Assembly (NCBI GenBank): GCA_021464245.1
Contig: JADCRB010000031.1
Span: forward strand, 2,713,709-2,777,708
DNA length: 64,000 nt
DNA from: Carallia brachiata
Taxonomy: Eukaryota; Streptophyta; Magnoliopsida; Malpighiales; Rhizophoraceae
Direction of reading: 5' to 3'
Shown: piece by piece, positions 22,814 through 34,555 of the stretch
Numbering within the stretch: the first letter of the stretch is position 1
How the letters are laid out: the number at the start of each line of letters is the position of its first letter
Notes under the pieces: generated by a model
What the model saw: the letters and a program-made list of their open reading frames with translations, nothing else
What the model was told of the DNA's origin: nothing
Database searches by the model: none
Translations under genes and position numbers: made by a program

Positions 22814-25648
22814 TTAAGCTCCAACGGATGTAGTGGCTGCGAGAATGGGGTCCATTTCAGTGCTCCTGGTCTGGCTGATCCTCCGATCACCACTATCCGT
22901 TCCACTACTATGCCAGATTTCTGGAATCACCTGTGCCAGGTTGTTGATATTCTCCAAAACATAGTCTGCTTCTTTGCTCTTGACCTTCTTCCCAACCTAC
23001 ATTATGAAATGAGAACCCAGAAACATTATTCATTATTTATGCGTTAATTGGGTTAGACTCCCTTTCCTTGCTCGGATTAGTTGAAAATTACTTTCTTCAT
23101 CGATAATTTTTTTGTTCCGTTGAAGTATTAGGAAATGTCTTGTTATTATTATTAAATAAACAAATTATTTAATAACATGTAACAGTTTATTTTTTTTTTT
23201 CCTAAATTTAAATCACCAACCGACTCATTATTTTATTATTATCTAAATATTATTATATGGTATTTTCTATAGTATTATAACTACTACTACTAGTATTATT
23301 ATTACTATTTTCCAATCATGGAAGGGAGTTTTTTCTTTTTAATAAGAAGCATGCCAACCATCCTAGATACCATGGCCATTAGGCGACAGCATTTCCCTAT
23401 CCACACATCAAAAGGAAAATTCTATCCTTGCTGAGCAAGGTCCAAGGTGAGAACCCTATGAACAACGATTGAAGAGAAGTGAAATGCATCCATTGTCATC
23501 AATGAGCAATAGTTCAGTGGTACTAGAGTTATTTTCAAAACTAAATATCTTGGATTCTGAGTGTTTGTCGGATTGAATTAAACAAAAAAACAAAAAAACA
23601 TCTACAAGTTAATTCCCCGGCAAAGCAAAACCCCAAAACAAGTTCTAATAAATGAAAGTTTAAAAAAGATTTCTAACAAAGTCGGTTTTAAAAGTTAATT
23701 GGGATAACATGTTATTCAGTCTTAAACTTTTCTATATTTTTAATTGAATCCTATATTTATCAAATTTTTTAAAATCGAGTTTTCTTGTCAATCAAATTAT
23801 TTAAAACGTACTTTAACTAAATAGATGTAATAAAAAAACGTAAATATGATTTCTTCAGCATTTCTTAGTTTTAGTATTTTAAAAAATAATTAAAATATTT
23901 AAAAAATGGCAAAATAATAAAAAATCTCAAAATTCCCTATTATTGCCATTTTTAAAAATAGCAAAAAAATATATTGGCTAAGGATTCGATTGACAAAATT
24001 TTGAACATTTAAGACTTATTGGAAAACGTTAGAATGTTTAGGAGTTGAAGAAAAAAGGTTAGAACATCAGTATTTTTTTTATTCACATCTGCTGGTCAAA
24101 TATTTTGAATAATTTGACTAATAGAAGGACTTGATAATTTGTAAAATATAAAATTTAATTAAAAAATTAAAATATTTAAAAATTAATTGTAAAAATTTAT
24201 AAAAATTTAACGTTGAAAAGGGTCCTATCCCAAGTTAATTGTAATCTTTACGACGCCAACATATAGTTTTATTTTAGTTCAACGAAACAAACACCAAAGA
24301 ACAAGAATTCTTCCCTGATCGAATTAAAAAAGAAGTTTGAACAGTAAAATTATTTGAAAGTAAAAAAATTACAAAACTGGGTCAGGGTCAAAAAAGTACC
24401 AAAACAGTGTGGAGACCCAAGGCTTTCCCTGCGGCCACATTATGCGAGTGTCATCCAGAAACAGCTGCAACCAAAAAGACACGATTTTGGGGGAAAAAAA
24501 ATGTTAGAACTAAAACACGAAAAAAAACAAAACAAAAAAGACCAGAATCCATTCCCTTTGACTCACCGCCCGCCGAGGATCGACGTCGGCAACACGGAGA
24601 GCAATTCTCATGGCGTCCACCGACGGCTTGAGGATGACAGGGAACTCATCGGGGCGCGTGGATTTGGACAGGTTGGGGTTCATCGTCTCAAAACATATGA
24701 CCTGGTCGAAGCAGTCTTCCAGTCCTAGCCTCTTCAGGACCTTGATCGCGTGATTCTTGTCCGAATTGGTAAAAATCTGACACCCATCAGCGAGATAATT
24801 AATAAAACACGAAACACTAAGACAAATGCAAATCAAATTATCAGACCCCAACTTACGATTTTTCTGTGCGTGATGCTTCGCAAGAGGCCGCGTAACTGGG
24901 AATCTTGCTTGATCAAATCGTAAGGTAATCTTCCGTGCACGAAACTGTTTGATTTGTATACAAGACAAGAGTTTAATTTAGTTAATGGTTTAATTGTACA
25001 GAAAGTTTGAAATCAACCAAAATTGAAGAATTTGTGGGAAAGATGATTTTGGCATGCCAATTGCTGACCTGTGGTAGTCGTCAGCATCAACATCATAGCC
25101 CAAGGCCTGAAATTTCATTTCATGGACCAGTCAGAAAAAAAATCAAAGGAAAGAAAAAAAGATAGTCAGTAAATGTGTGCTTTGTTTAATTCAATGGTCA
25201 GTTTGTAATTGTATTACTCGCAAACCGGCGAGAGAGCTGCCGTAAGTTCTGAAGAGTTCAACTCGGAGACTTGAAGCTTTGCTCTGGGGAATCCACATTT
25301 TTCTACAAGAAATTCTGAAAGGAAAGAGACTCAGAATCGATGTGTCTTAACATAATAAATGAAAAAATGAACCCATCAAAAATTGAAGATTATTTAAGTT
25401 GTTGTTGTTGTTAATTCTATACCGTCAATGTTCTTCCTCAGGGCTTCGGCAATTCCAAGCTTGGAAGAATAGAGAGTGTCATCCAAATCTGCTTCCAAGA
25501 AATTTACCAATTAAAAACATACGATCAATTGATTTTTTTTTTTTTCTATATGCTATAGATGGGACAGAGAAAGATAAAACTGGGTACCGAAGATGAGAGA
25601 ATTGAAAGGAGAGTTGGAATCGCCTACAACTTTCGCACAACTATCCAT
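22814..25648 (-). CDS. HAD-superfamily phosphatase, pyrimidine 5'-nucleotidase (SDT1/PHM8) type
   Basis: This is a soluble Mg-dependent phosphatase of HAD subfamily IA; yeast relatives dephosphorylate UMP/CMP or lysophosphatidic acid, and the plant substrate is not settled. Exons in transcript order are 25648-25588, 25488-25423, 25314-25218, 25106-25069, 24944-24857, 24776-24567, 24464-24400 and 22996-22814, with GT-AG introns. Motif I is DLDDTLY (Asp21, Asp23, Thr25), motif II is IFTNSD, motif III Lys lies in VILKPS, and motif IV is LFLDD. LPYDLIK and GLEDCFDQVICFETMNP are family signatures. Two exons each lack one base. In exon 3 the frame shifts at a GGGG run (25286-25289) between EKCGFP and SKASSLRVELF. 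In exon 7 it shifts just after LFLDD (about 24448-24455) before NVAAGKALGL. With one base allowed at each point the coding length would be 810 bases, about 269 residues, the usual size. A real null allele or assembly errors are both possible. Confidence 0.9.
23707..24215. repeat. Degenerate fold-back element in the last intron of the HAD gene
   Basis: The left arm, with TTCTTGTCAATCAAATTATTTAAAA (about 23782-23806), returns inverted on the right as TTTTGAATAATTTGACTAATAGAAGG (about 24101-24126). Both arms continue in A/T-rich sequence outward. It resembles the MITEs at 10.2 and 30.3 kb in plan but is more decayed, and no target duplication is visible. Confidence 0.45.
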
Positions 25649-25756
25649 GTTTTTTTAAGAAGAAAATGAAGCTTAGAAGCAAAACGAAAAATGAACTCGA
25701 GCAAGAGAGATATTGTAAAATAGAAGGGAGGCCCTGGTGGAATACAGAGGAGAGGC

Positions 25757-25764
25757 ATTTATAG
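25757..25764 (-). promoter_or_regulatory. TATA box of the HAD phosphatase gene
   Basis: On the minus strand CTATAAAT lies about 110 bases upstream of the ATG at 25648, a normal core-promoter distance. Confidence 0.5.
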
Positions 25765-27134
25765 TGGAGGGACATAAACAAATGTTTGCTGACTTGGACT
25801 CACTTCCAATATATTCCCGCGTAACATGGTGACATTATCCTATGTCGCTGGTTGGTACGCTTATTTTATTATTTTGTAAAACAAATTTTTTGAAAATTGT
25901 TTGGATTTATACTTTATATATTAAAGTACCACTCGCTTGAATTTAAGCTTTAATTTTGAAAAAAAAATAAAAAAATTTGCTGCCAAATGCTTTTCTTGGT
26001 ACAAGAAACCAAGCCCAAAAAAAAATATACCAAAAATTTCAAAAGTATTCGAAATATAGGTCTTACTGAATTATATATATATATATATATATATACATAT
26101 ATGTATATATAATTTTTTGAAATTTCAATTTTTTCGTCCAAAACAATTGGCTTCAGATTAGGGAGCATATTATCAAGCCCAATAAATTGGGTGTGGTAAT
26201 AATCGGTCGGCCCCAGCTTATGATTGCATTTAATGCAGTTTCTGTGCTTTGGCCCAGGATAGGCCCAAATAATGAAACTCGTTTTGATGTTTTTGTCGGA
26301 CCATAAATTCATGTTTAAAACGTTGTGCACACCAATATCGATCAGTTTCACACATGAGCGGAAATAAAAACACGATGGCAGCAAGCCTCCTGCCCATCGT
26401 GCCTTGACCGGTTGCCCATTTCTCTCTTTTCTAATCGGAGGTCCACGGAAAGAAAAGAGTTGACCACATATAGGCTAACAAATAAATAAAAAAAAGAAAT
26501 ACGTAATTTATTAAATAATATTTAATAAATTTTTTTAATTTAATATATCTTTTATAATTTGATAATTTATATTATTATATATCTATATATACCTTATTTA
26601 AATAATTGCCATAAAAGACTTCTCAAATGGAAATAGGAGAAGGGTCAAAAGGGAGGGTTGAGGTGTACTTAAAATTGTCTGTAATTCAACTTTTTTCCCT
26701 CTTCAATTTGCTCAGAAAATTTTTTTTCTGTTTAAACGTTTCCTGTTTGAACTGAAAATCTTAAATTAAAAAATCAAAATAATAATACTTCTAGTATGTC
26801 TCAGTGGTAATTTTTCAAATGTATATTCTAGAGATTTATTTTAGCTATTCTTAATAATCAAAAATATAAAAACATTTTTTCTACCGCGTGTTTTGAACGA
26901 TTCTTACAAACACATGATCACCTTAAGATAGGAAAAAACAAACACTGAAATTTATCCACTTATAAGCTATTAGAATATGTAAGTTCCAAGCATAAGGAAA
27001 ACAGGAAATACATAATATGGGAGACAACATATCAAGAACCAGGAAAAACAAAGGGGAAAATTTTCAAGATTATATATTACAACTTTCACACTTGATCCAG
27101 TTTGTGCTTTTGGTAGATGGGATCATTTTCTACT
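25765..27134. other. Intergenic DNA between the HAD and thermospermine synthase genes
   Basis: It holds an AT microsatellite (26072-26094) and A/T-rich sequence. A 144-codon minus-strand open frame (26384-25950) is partly encoded by that microsatellite and has no splice context or domain. No gene is called. Confidence 0.5.
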
Positions 27135-27674
27135 TTAACCTTGGTTTTGTTTGTAGGCACTGCTGCCATGGCCATGTATGAACTTTGCACTTCCCTCTGT
27201 GTACACTTGTGTTTCATTGTCCAATCTGCCAATGTTCACAAAAATAGTCAAAACTTATTGATTATGAATGAAATTTTTAATCGAAAATGCGAATATGTAT
27301 ATCAGGACTATGTGCAGGATAAATGGCATTAGGCCTTACGATTGGCGAATGGCTTTGCTCAGAGTAGAGGCTGATGAAAATGTTCTCCCATCAAAGTATC
27401 TATTCTCCCCCTTCAATTCTCTGCTTTATTCTGAGGTCCAACTCATCAGCAGTGAGCAAAAGTGGACCATCCGAAGCCTGTCAATTATAGCCAACAACAA
27501 CATTTTTGGTTCTAAGTTTCAATGCTTACAAAATTTGGTGGAATAAGTAGTGCTGCCATGAAGTTATGCTAATTTTACAAGTGGGAAAAAGTCTGGAATC
27601 TGTGTAGATTGATTAAGATTGGGTTAGGAATATGTCCTGAAAACAAAGAATTATGTTCCCCAATTGTACCCAAA

Positions 27675-27746
<72 letters not shown>

Positions 27747-29787
27747 GAACAAATAAGAAAAACGAGGTTGTGGGGCATCAATACCATGACCCATCCCCAG
27801 GTATCAGCATAGGAAGGAATATGGGCTGAATAAGCCACAACATCTGCACAAAGGGAAACAAAAAAAAAAAAAGGCATGTCATTCATTTTGAGTTGGAAAA
27901 AAGGGGTTGAATTGAATCAGAAGCAAGCGTTAAAGGGTTACTTACATTTGAACACCTGCTTTAAGGTGTTGTAGATACAAGAAAATACTTCTGTATGGCT
28001 GAAAATTCCAGCTGGACCTGCCTACATATTTTAAAACAGAACAAAACTAAGTCTGTACCTTCATTTTAATGCCCCCCCTGCTGTATCTCTCACATACAAA
28101 AAGCAGACATTAAATATAAGATGATACCTGTGTGACAAATATGCCACCCTGGTTGAGTCTAGGCTTAACACTGAACTCATAAAAGGATTTGGTGTAAAGT
28201 TTGTAGCATGGGCCACCCTCTATTGGGTCTGCTAAGTCCCCAATAATTACATCATAAGACTCATTTCTAGTTTCTAGCTCAGTCCTGCAAAAACAGCAGC
28301 AAAATTACAGATACTAACGTGACAATATAATTGGGAATACTAATACTAATAATAACAAATAAAGACTAATAAAAGTCAAACCTGGCATCATTGATGATGA
28401 CCTCAAGTCTTGGATCAGAAAATGCGTCTCGGTTGACTACCAAGTATGTTTTGCAGAATTCTACAACCTCCTGATACATCAATTATACAAGTTTTGGGTG
28501 TTTTAACACTGACTTCAGAAGAACAAAAGCAACAGTCATTTGCTATCTAAAGTCGTTTTGGATGAACAAAATGTGCAAATGGGGACCAAGAGAAGAGGAG
28601 AAAATTTTAATCAAGGTAAGCTTACAAAACTGATAGATGAAAGTCAATGAATGATAAGTAATGAGGCAGAATATGTACTTCAAAAGGAAAAGAGTGAAAA
28701 TTTGGGTAACCTCATCAATGTCACACATGATAACCTTCTCCACAGCCTTATGTCTAAGGATTTCTCTTGCAGTGGAACCTTCACCTCCTCCCATGATAAA
28801 GATATTCCTTGGGCTAATTAATATCAAACATAAATTGAAACCAGTTGAATATTAAAAGGGAAACAAAAAGAGACAGAAATTGAATCATAGCTAAATAGAC
28901 AAGAATCAATATCAAAGACCCCAAAAAAATATAGGAAGTGAAGAAGGTACTTTGGATGATGAAGAAGTGTTGGCTGAACAAGACATTCATGATAGATGAA
29001 TTCATCCACTTCTGCACTTTGAAGCTTTCCATCAATGATTAAAGCCTGTTGAGCAAAACAGAGAAATTGTTTGCAGGGAGTATGAAAAATGCTACTTTTT
29101 ACCAATCCTTAAAATTTCATTCATGGAGTAAAAATAAATTATATAATAACCTTCCCAAATGGCTTTGTATCCAACAGCGCAATGTCCTGGTAGGGAGTGG
29201 ATCCTGTATGCAAAATACTACAACCAATGCAAGAAAGACGGGGATTAGTGGAAGATTTTGCAAAGGTGTTTAACTTTGGTAATAAAAAGAACATTAATTT
29301 GAACATCTTGTATTTCTTTGTCAACCCTTATCTGGCTTTTCTGTGACCTACGGCCCAAGTTTGAATTATTAACTTTATATTAATTTTTCAATATTTTTTT
29401 ATAATATACAGAAGAACCACAACTCCTTTTATTTTAAATCTCTTATTTTGGAGTGTTTCCTCTAAATAAGGGGCCAGACTATAGGCCCAAATTCTTTTAT
29501 TTTTAAGATATTGTCGGTTAATAATTATTGAAAATATATGAAACCGTGTCTGGTCCAATTCTCCGCTAAAATAAAAATACTGTAATTTATAACTTCATAT
29601 AGCAAGGGAGAAAGGAGATGCATGTATACCTATTGAGAGCATAACACAATCTCAAGTCGTCTTCAATTTCTTCTTCATACCAGCAGCTCCTGCTGTACCT
29701 AGTTAGAGATGAATGGCTTGCTCCATTGCCCACTGCATTCCTATTGTTAACAATGATAACCCCATTGGTGGAAGAAATCTCACCCAT
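27135..29787 (-). CDS. ACL5: Thermospermine synthase, ACAULIS5 type
   Basis: The enzyme transfers an aminopropyl group from decarboxylated S-adenosylmethionine to spermidine, giving thermospermine, which limits xylem differentiation and supports stem elongation in Arabidopsis. Exons in transcript order are 29787-29630, 29217-29151, 29045-28951, 28813-28711, 28470-28382, 28284-28128, 28021-27946, 27843-27785, 27477-27340 and 27225-27135, all GT-AG. Visible motifs are [11 protein letters not shown] near residue 35, [29 protein letters not shown], the nucleotide-binding loop GGGEGS (115-120), MCDIDE, and the catalytic [14 protein letters not shown] (Asp187, Asp190). The coding sum is 1033 bases; exon 9 has one base too many in a run of five C on the + strand (27407-27411), where the frame shifts inside [11 protein letters not shown]. 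Allowing for it gives about 343 residues against 339 in Arabidopsis. Intron 8 holds a giant C tract in the transcript sense. Family assignment is firm; the subtype over ordinary spermine synthase rests on overall resemblance. Confidence 0.93.
27681..27745. repeat. 65-base poly(G) tract, G32-A-G32
   Basis: The tract is 32 G, one A at 27713, then 32 G. It sits in intron 8 of the thermospermine synthase gene, about 40 bases inside the donor site (exon 8 ends at 27785), and is C-rich in the transcript. Confidence 0.95.
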
Positions 29788-30311
29788 TTTTCTACCCCCT
29801 TTAAGAGAGCTGACGATTATTGTGGCGCAGGAAATTGAAGGATATGGAGAGATGACGAATATAATGGCTCAATTTAAAGAGGAGGTGGCGCAGGGAAATC
29901 GTGAAGCTTAATGATGACTTGGTTTTGGTGTGGACGAGTTGGGGAAATCCAACGAAGTGGCCACAAACTTGGGACTCAATAGCTACTCGCCCAAAAAATC
30001 CTCGTGGGTTTTCGTAGACTAATGCATGTCATGCACACATAAATAAAGCAAACAGTGGAAAGGCAGGAAGAGTCTCTTCTTTTTCTTTTTTTTTTCAGTA
30101 AAAAATGAAAAAGCAGGGTGTCTCGTGCTCTTGCTAAATAATTTTACAACTGTAAGTGCATAAAAATAAATAAAATACTAAATAGTCATAGTATACCTCA
30201 TCCCATCATCTTAAGGAGACTTAAATTTGTAATTTTTCATGTGAATTCGAGTCCTGTAACCAATCACACCACCACTGTGAGTGTGATTTCTAAGATTTGA
30301 TTTGCTCGCAT
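29788..30311. other. Upstream region of the thermospermine synthase gene
   Basis: It should contain the promoter and leader. I see no convincing TATA box. The small + strand open frame at 29726-29911 overlaps exon 1 antisense and is not called. Confidence 0.4.
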
Positions 30312-30862
30312 GTTTATAATAGGGATATACATTTATTTAGTTTTAAACTTTTAAATTTTTTTTATTTAAGTCTTAAACATTTTTGATATTTTATTTAAGT
30401 CTTAAACTTTTTTGACATTTCATTTCAGTTTTAAATTTTTTGATTTTTACTCTAAATCAGTCATTTCGTTAGTCAAACCGTTAAAAATTACTATTGACTA
30501 ATGGAAATTTTTTTAAAAAGGTAAAATCACTATTTTAATTTACCAGTTAATAGAAATATGTTATGTAATTTTAAAAAAATAAAAAAAAATAAAAAAATTC
30601 AAAACATCAACTTATATGTTACTATTTGAGAGTAAAATACAAGCATTTAATAACAAAAAAAAATTTAAATAATATATTTTACCTTTTTAAAAAAATTTCC
30701 ATTGGTCAACAATAATTTTTAACAGTTTGACTAACAGAATGACTGATTTAGAATAAAATCAAAAGGTTTAGGACTAAAATAAAATTTCAAAAAAATTTAG
30801 AATTTAAATGAAAAAAAATCTAAAAGTTTAAAACTAAATAAATATATATCCGGTTTATGATA
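30312..30862. mobile_element. Fold-back MITE (Mutator-like), copy 2
   Basis: The element at 30322-30852 is a long inverted repeat with the same plan and sequence as 10173-10675. It starts GGGATATACATTTATTTAG, carries CGTTAGTCAAACCGTTAAAAA near 30465-30487, and ends with the reverse complement of its own start. Flanks GTTTATAATA (30312-30321) and GTTTATGATA (30853-30862) match at 9 of 10 bases, a good target duplication. It has no coding capacity. Confidence 0.8.
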
Positions 30863-33800
30863 TCCATGTGATACGCGTAAAAATTCTTCTTTCAATAGGG
30901 CATCATCGTCGTATGTGTTGCACATACGTGATGATCATGATTTCCTCGTGTCGTGCATATTTAGGATATGGATGGAGGAGACCTAGACATCCAATTTCCA
31001 ACTGATCCTTACGTGTAAGAAATGTGGAAGAGCTACATAGCGTTATAGATCCCCCCTTCCATCTACATACATAAGGTAGAGTGGGGCAATCTTCTTGATG
31101 GTCTAGTACATGTGATATTGACGCACAGGTATACATTTGGATATGTGGCCTGTGTGTATATATATTGGACAAAAGATTTTTTAATTTACCACAAATTAGC
31201 TCAATGTCAAATGTGAGTGAAAAAAAAAAATAATGCCACTTATTAGAAATAAAACAAATAATAAAATAAATTGATATAGTTTAAAATTATATGTAAATAA
31301 GTATAAAAAATTGCGAGTAAAAATAATAAGAGGCATTTTTAATGAAGTCAAAGAAAAAATATAAGACAAAAGTTTTAAGGGAAACGCTAAATGGACATAT
31401 AATAGTAGATACAAAATTAACATTGAAGATTTAGGTCGTTAGATCGTGAAAAATATATTAAATTTGAAAAAAATAGATAAAATATTAGATTAATTACATA
31501 TTTTTTAAATATTGTAGATTGAATGACTTAATAATGATATCCAAATTTGAATGGAGTTACAATTATCCGAAAATTCTGGTTATGTTCTTTTCTTCAAGAA
31601 TGTGGGCAAATCTTGGTTGGACAGAGAGAGGAGGGCGTGCAGTGGAGCCATCATCACGTTCTCACGCTTCGATAATCAATAGATGGAGGGCGTGCCATGC
31701 CAGGCGCACTCATCAGCGCCACCGGTCCACCACCATTACCATCACAGCACATCAATATCCACAAGTCCAACAACATAAAATCTCTGTTTTTTTTTTGGGT
31801 CCCAATACTAAGAACAAACAAAATCCCTTAAACACTATTGTGTTCACCACTTACAGTACATTATAGATATCAATAAGATCATGACAGCATTGCCAGGTTG
31901 GAAAAGTGGTTAAGATTTTATTTACTGACCAAGGCTTTGAATTTTTATTCAGGCTGTGGAGAAGTAATTTTTAATGAATTTACTGATCTTAGAATGGATT
32001 AATTGCATTTAATTACACCAAAGAGGTAAATTTAATGTGGCATGCAAAAACTGACATACGTGCAATATGTTACAGATATTTAAACTCTTCTAAATTTCTA
32101 TCTAAATTTTAATGTTGAGATTTAAACATTCAGTAAAAAGAAAAAATTGCACAAATGAGGAAGAATTCTAGTATAATAATTAAGTATATAGAAGCTAATT
32201 CCAATGTTTCATCTAATATGAGAGATCATCTAAGATACCACAAATCGACGTGATCTAATAATTAAAGGTTATCTGTAGCCAGATTCGAGCCTTTGTCAAG
32301 GCATCAGACAATTTGTAACGAAGTTTGTAGCACTTATGTTTTCCATAATTTTTTTTCTCAATTTCTTTGATTTTTTTTTTCTTAAAAGAAGAGAGATCAT
32401 GTGGAGTCCATCCTAATTCCTAATGTAATGTTGGCATCAGCATGATGTAGAATTGAAGTACCTGAGTGGACTGTGGAATATGCCATGTTGAATAACTGGA
32501 CACTATTTTCCAATTTTTGTTCGATCCCACTAAAGTGATAATAATTTTCGCTAGATTTTCACAAAAAATAATAAAGCCCTTACCATGTACCCATTTCGCG
32601 AGATTCATCTCATGCCATGTTTAAAAGATATATGCTGCTGTGGGCCAATGATACATCCCCAAAATCATATTGCACAAATCCTCAAGGACCAATTTTGAGG
32701 CATGCTTATTTACCATTCTAATTTGGGCCTAAGATGCAGGATAGCCGTACCGTGACCCACTATTCACCAAATTAGCCCACCAATCTGATCATGTTTATTT
32801 CTAATGTTGTGCATGGACCTACTCCTCTTATACTTACCCTGTTTTTCTTTTTTTTTTTGGGTCCTGCTCCATTTTTTTTTAATGCATGTAGCAAAATTTC
32901 TTATTTTTGACTCGTTCTTGAAAATTTTTAATCCGAAAGCACCTACAAAATAGGGACAGAGACTCAAGAGACTTAACTAATTTTGTTTCAAAAAATCAAT
33001 TTTTTTAGTATCGGCTACACCATTATTCATGAATATTTGCACCGACATCTTTTATTTGGACTGCCCTAGGCCTGCCCATTGTCCATGCATGCTACAGCAG
33101 TAAGTCACAATAAATCCTCAGACTGATAAAGTTTATATTAATATTTGCATCAGGTCTAGCCATCACTGCTCCTAAAAACAAATTGAAAGCTACACTTTTA
33201 TAACCCCACAAAAGCAACAAAGAATAAACTCCAACCGAACAGTGACACTGCTGCTACAAACACTGCTTTGATTTTGTCCACATTGTATCATTTTGCAGCT
33301 AAAATACAAAACCCAATCGAGAAATACGAAGCAAGGAGGGTCCAAACAGGAAGGCTTCAAGTTTCTAACGTCACTGCTAAGTCAGCGAACCTTGATGCTT
33401 CAACGACATGTAGTACAGGGCCATACCCAAAACAAACACTTGTTTACGAAAACGGGCTAGATGTGACATGTTCAATTCCCAATGCACAATTTTTGGCTTA
33501 CTTTTACTCTCCCCGCACATAAATACAAGCACTAGAAGCCGAAGCTCCGTTTTGACTTCTCAAACAATAGAAAGCGACACATATTCCTACCAACTCCTGC
33601 CATTTTTGCAGATCAATGCTGTAAAAATATAAGAGCGCACACAAATTAGAAGAACACATTAATAATCAAAGTTTTTCAAACCTTGGTGTGTCTTTCTTTA
33701 CTATAAACAAGGTACTAGATTCTCCTTCTTCAGAAAACTTCACAGGCCCATGTCAACTAATTTGAATCCAAATAGAGATTTTTCAACGGCTTGTTATTCT

Positions 33801-34555
33801 AGGTACAATTACATTATTATAGTTTCTTCTTTAATTTGCACCACCATATATATGGTCTGCGATTTCCCATGCTGTATATGTTCGCCGTTTGGACCACGCT
33901 ACCGCCTTCCCATGTTTCAGAAACCCAAAACGGTAGTCTCTTGATGCATATAATTATGAAAAGAGAAATATTAGATAGCAATAGTTAGGTAGTAATAAAA
34001 TAATATAGAAATTTAGCGATTGAAATTTAAAAAATAAAAATAAAAATGATAAGTTATTAAATGTTATTAAATAAATTATATAATCATTTTTTATTATTTA
34101 AAATTAAACTTTATAGTGAAATTCATATAAAATTACACAAAAATCAATGTTAGACATGGAGTAATTGAGCTTTTTTTCTAATTTTTTTTAATTTGGTCCC
34201 ACTTTTTTTAACTAATGCGCGAGACTTGATTAATCATCATCCACTGTATGCAATATCACAATTCAACAATAAAAAGTAATAAACAGGTACATGTTTGCAT
34301 CTCATTCCTTAATTACCCTCTTTCTCATAATGCAGGTAATTAATCATGTGATCAAAATCAAAACAAATTTCGCTTGAAGGGCCAGTAGAGAGGACAAAAA
34401 TCTAATACAATAATTAACGAATTATTAGTAGCAGTTTCACTTCCATTGACGTTGTGACTTGGGGTAATTTAGATGTAGCAGGTCTATTTACTCTTCTTCT
34501 CTCTTGTTTTTGATTTTTCTTTTCTTCTTTGGTTTTTGTGTGGGGTCGTCCTCCT
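30863..34555. other. Long intergenic region, no gene supported
   Basis: The region holds A/T-rich DNA with scattered homopolymers. A C/A-rich patch at about 31590-31760 and a G+C-richer patch at about 33250-33530 give short open frames without start context, splice pairs or domains. Near 32260-32290 a GATTCGAGCC word resembles a tRNA-type B box, but no A box or tail accompanies it. Confidence 0.45.

Noticed and set aside
25950..26384. 144-codon minus-strand open frame
   Set aside because: Part of it is encoded by an AT microsatellite; the rest has no recognisable domain, promoter or splice partner.
27609..27812. Open frame rich in glycine or proline across the poly(G) tract
   Set aside because: It is only the translation of the G32-A-G32 tract and lies within an intron of the thermospermine synthase gene.
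32255..32290. tRNA-derived SINE or tRNA gene suggested by GATTCGAGCC
   Set aside because: There is only a B-box-like word; no A box at the right spacing, no cloverleaf and no tail.
33268..33522. 84-codon + strand open frame and its minus-strand counterpart as a gene end
   Set aside because: Neither strand gives a domain, a start context or a consistent splice partner.
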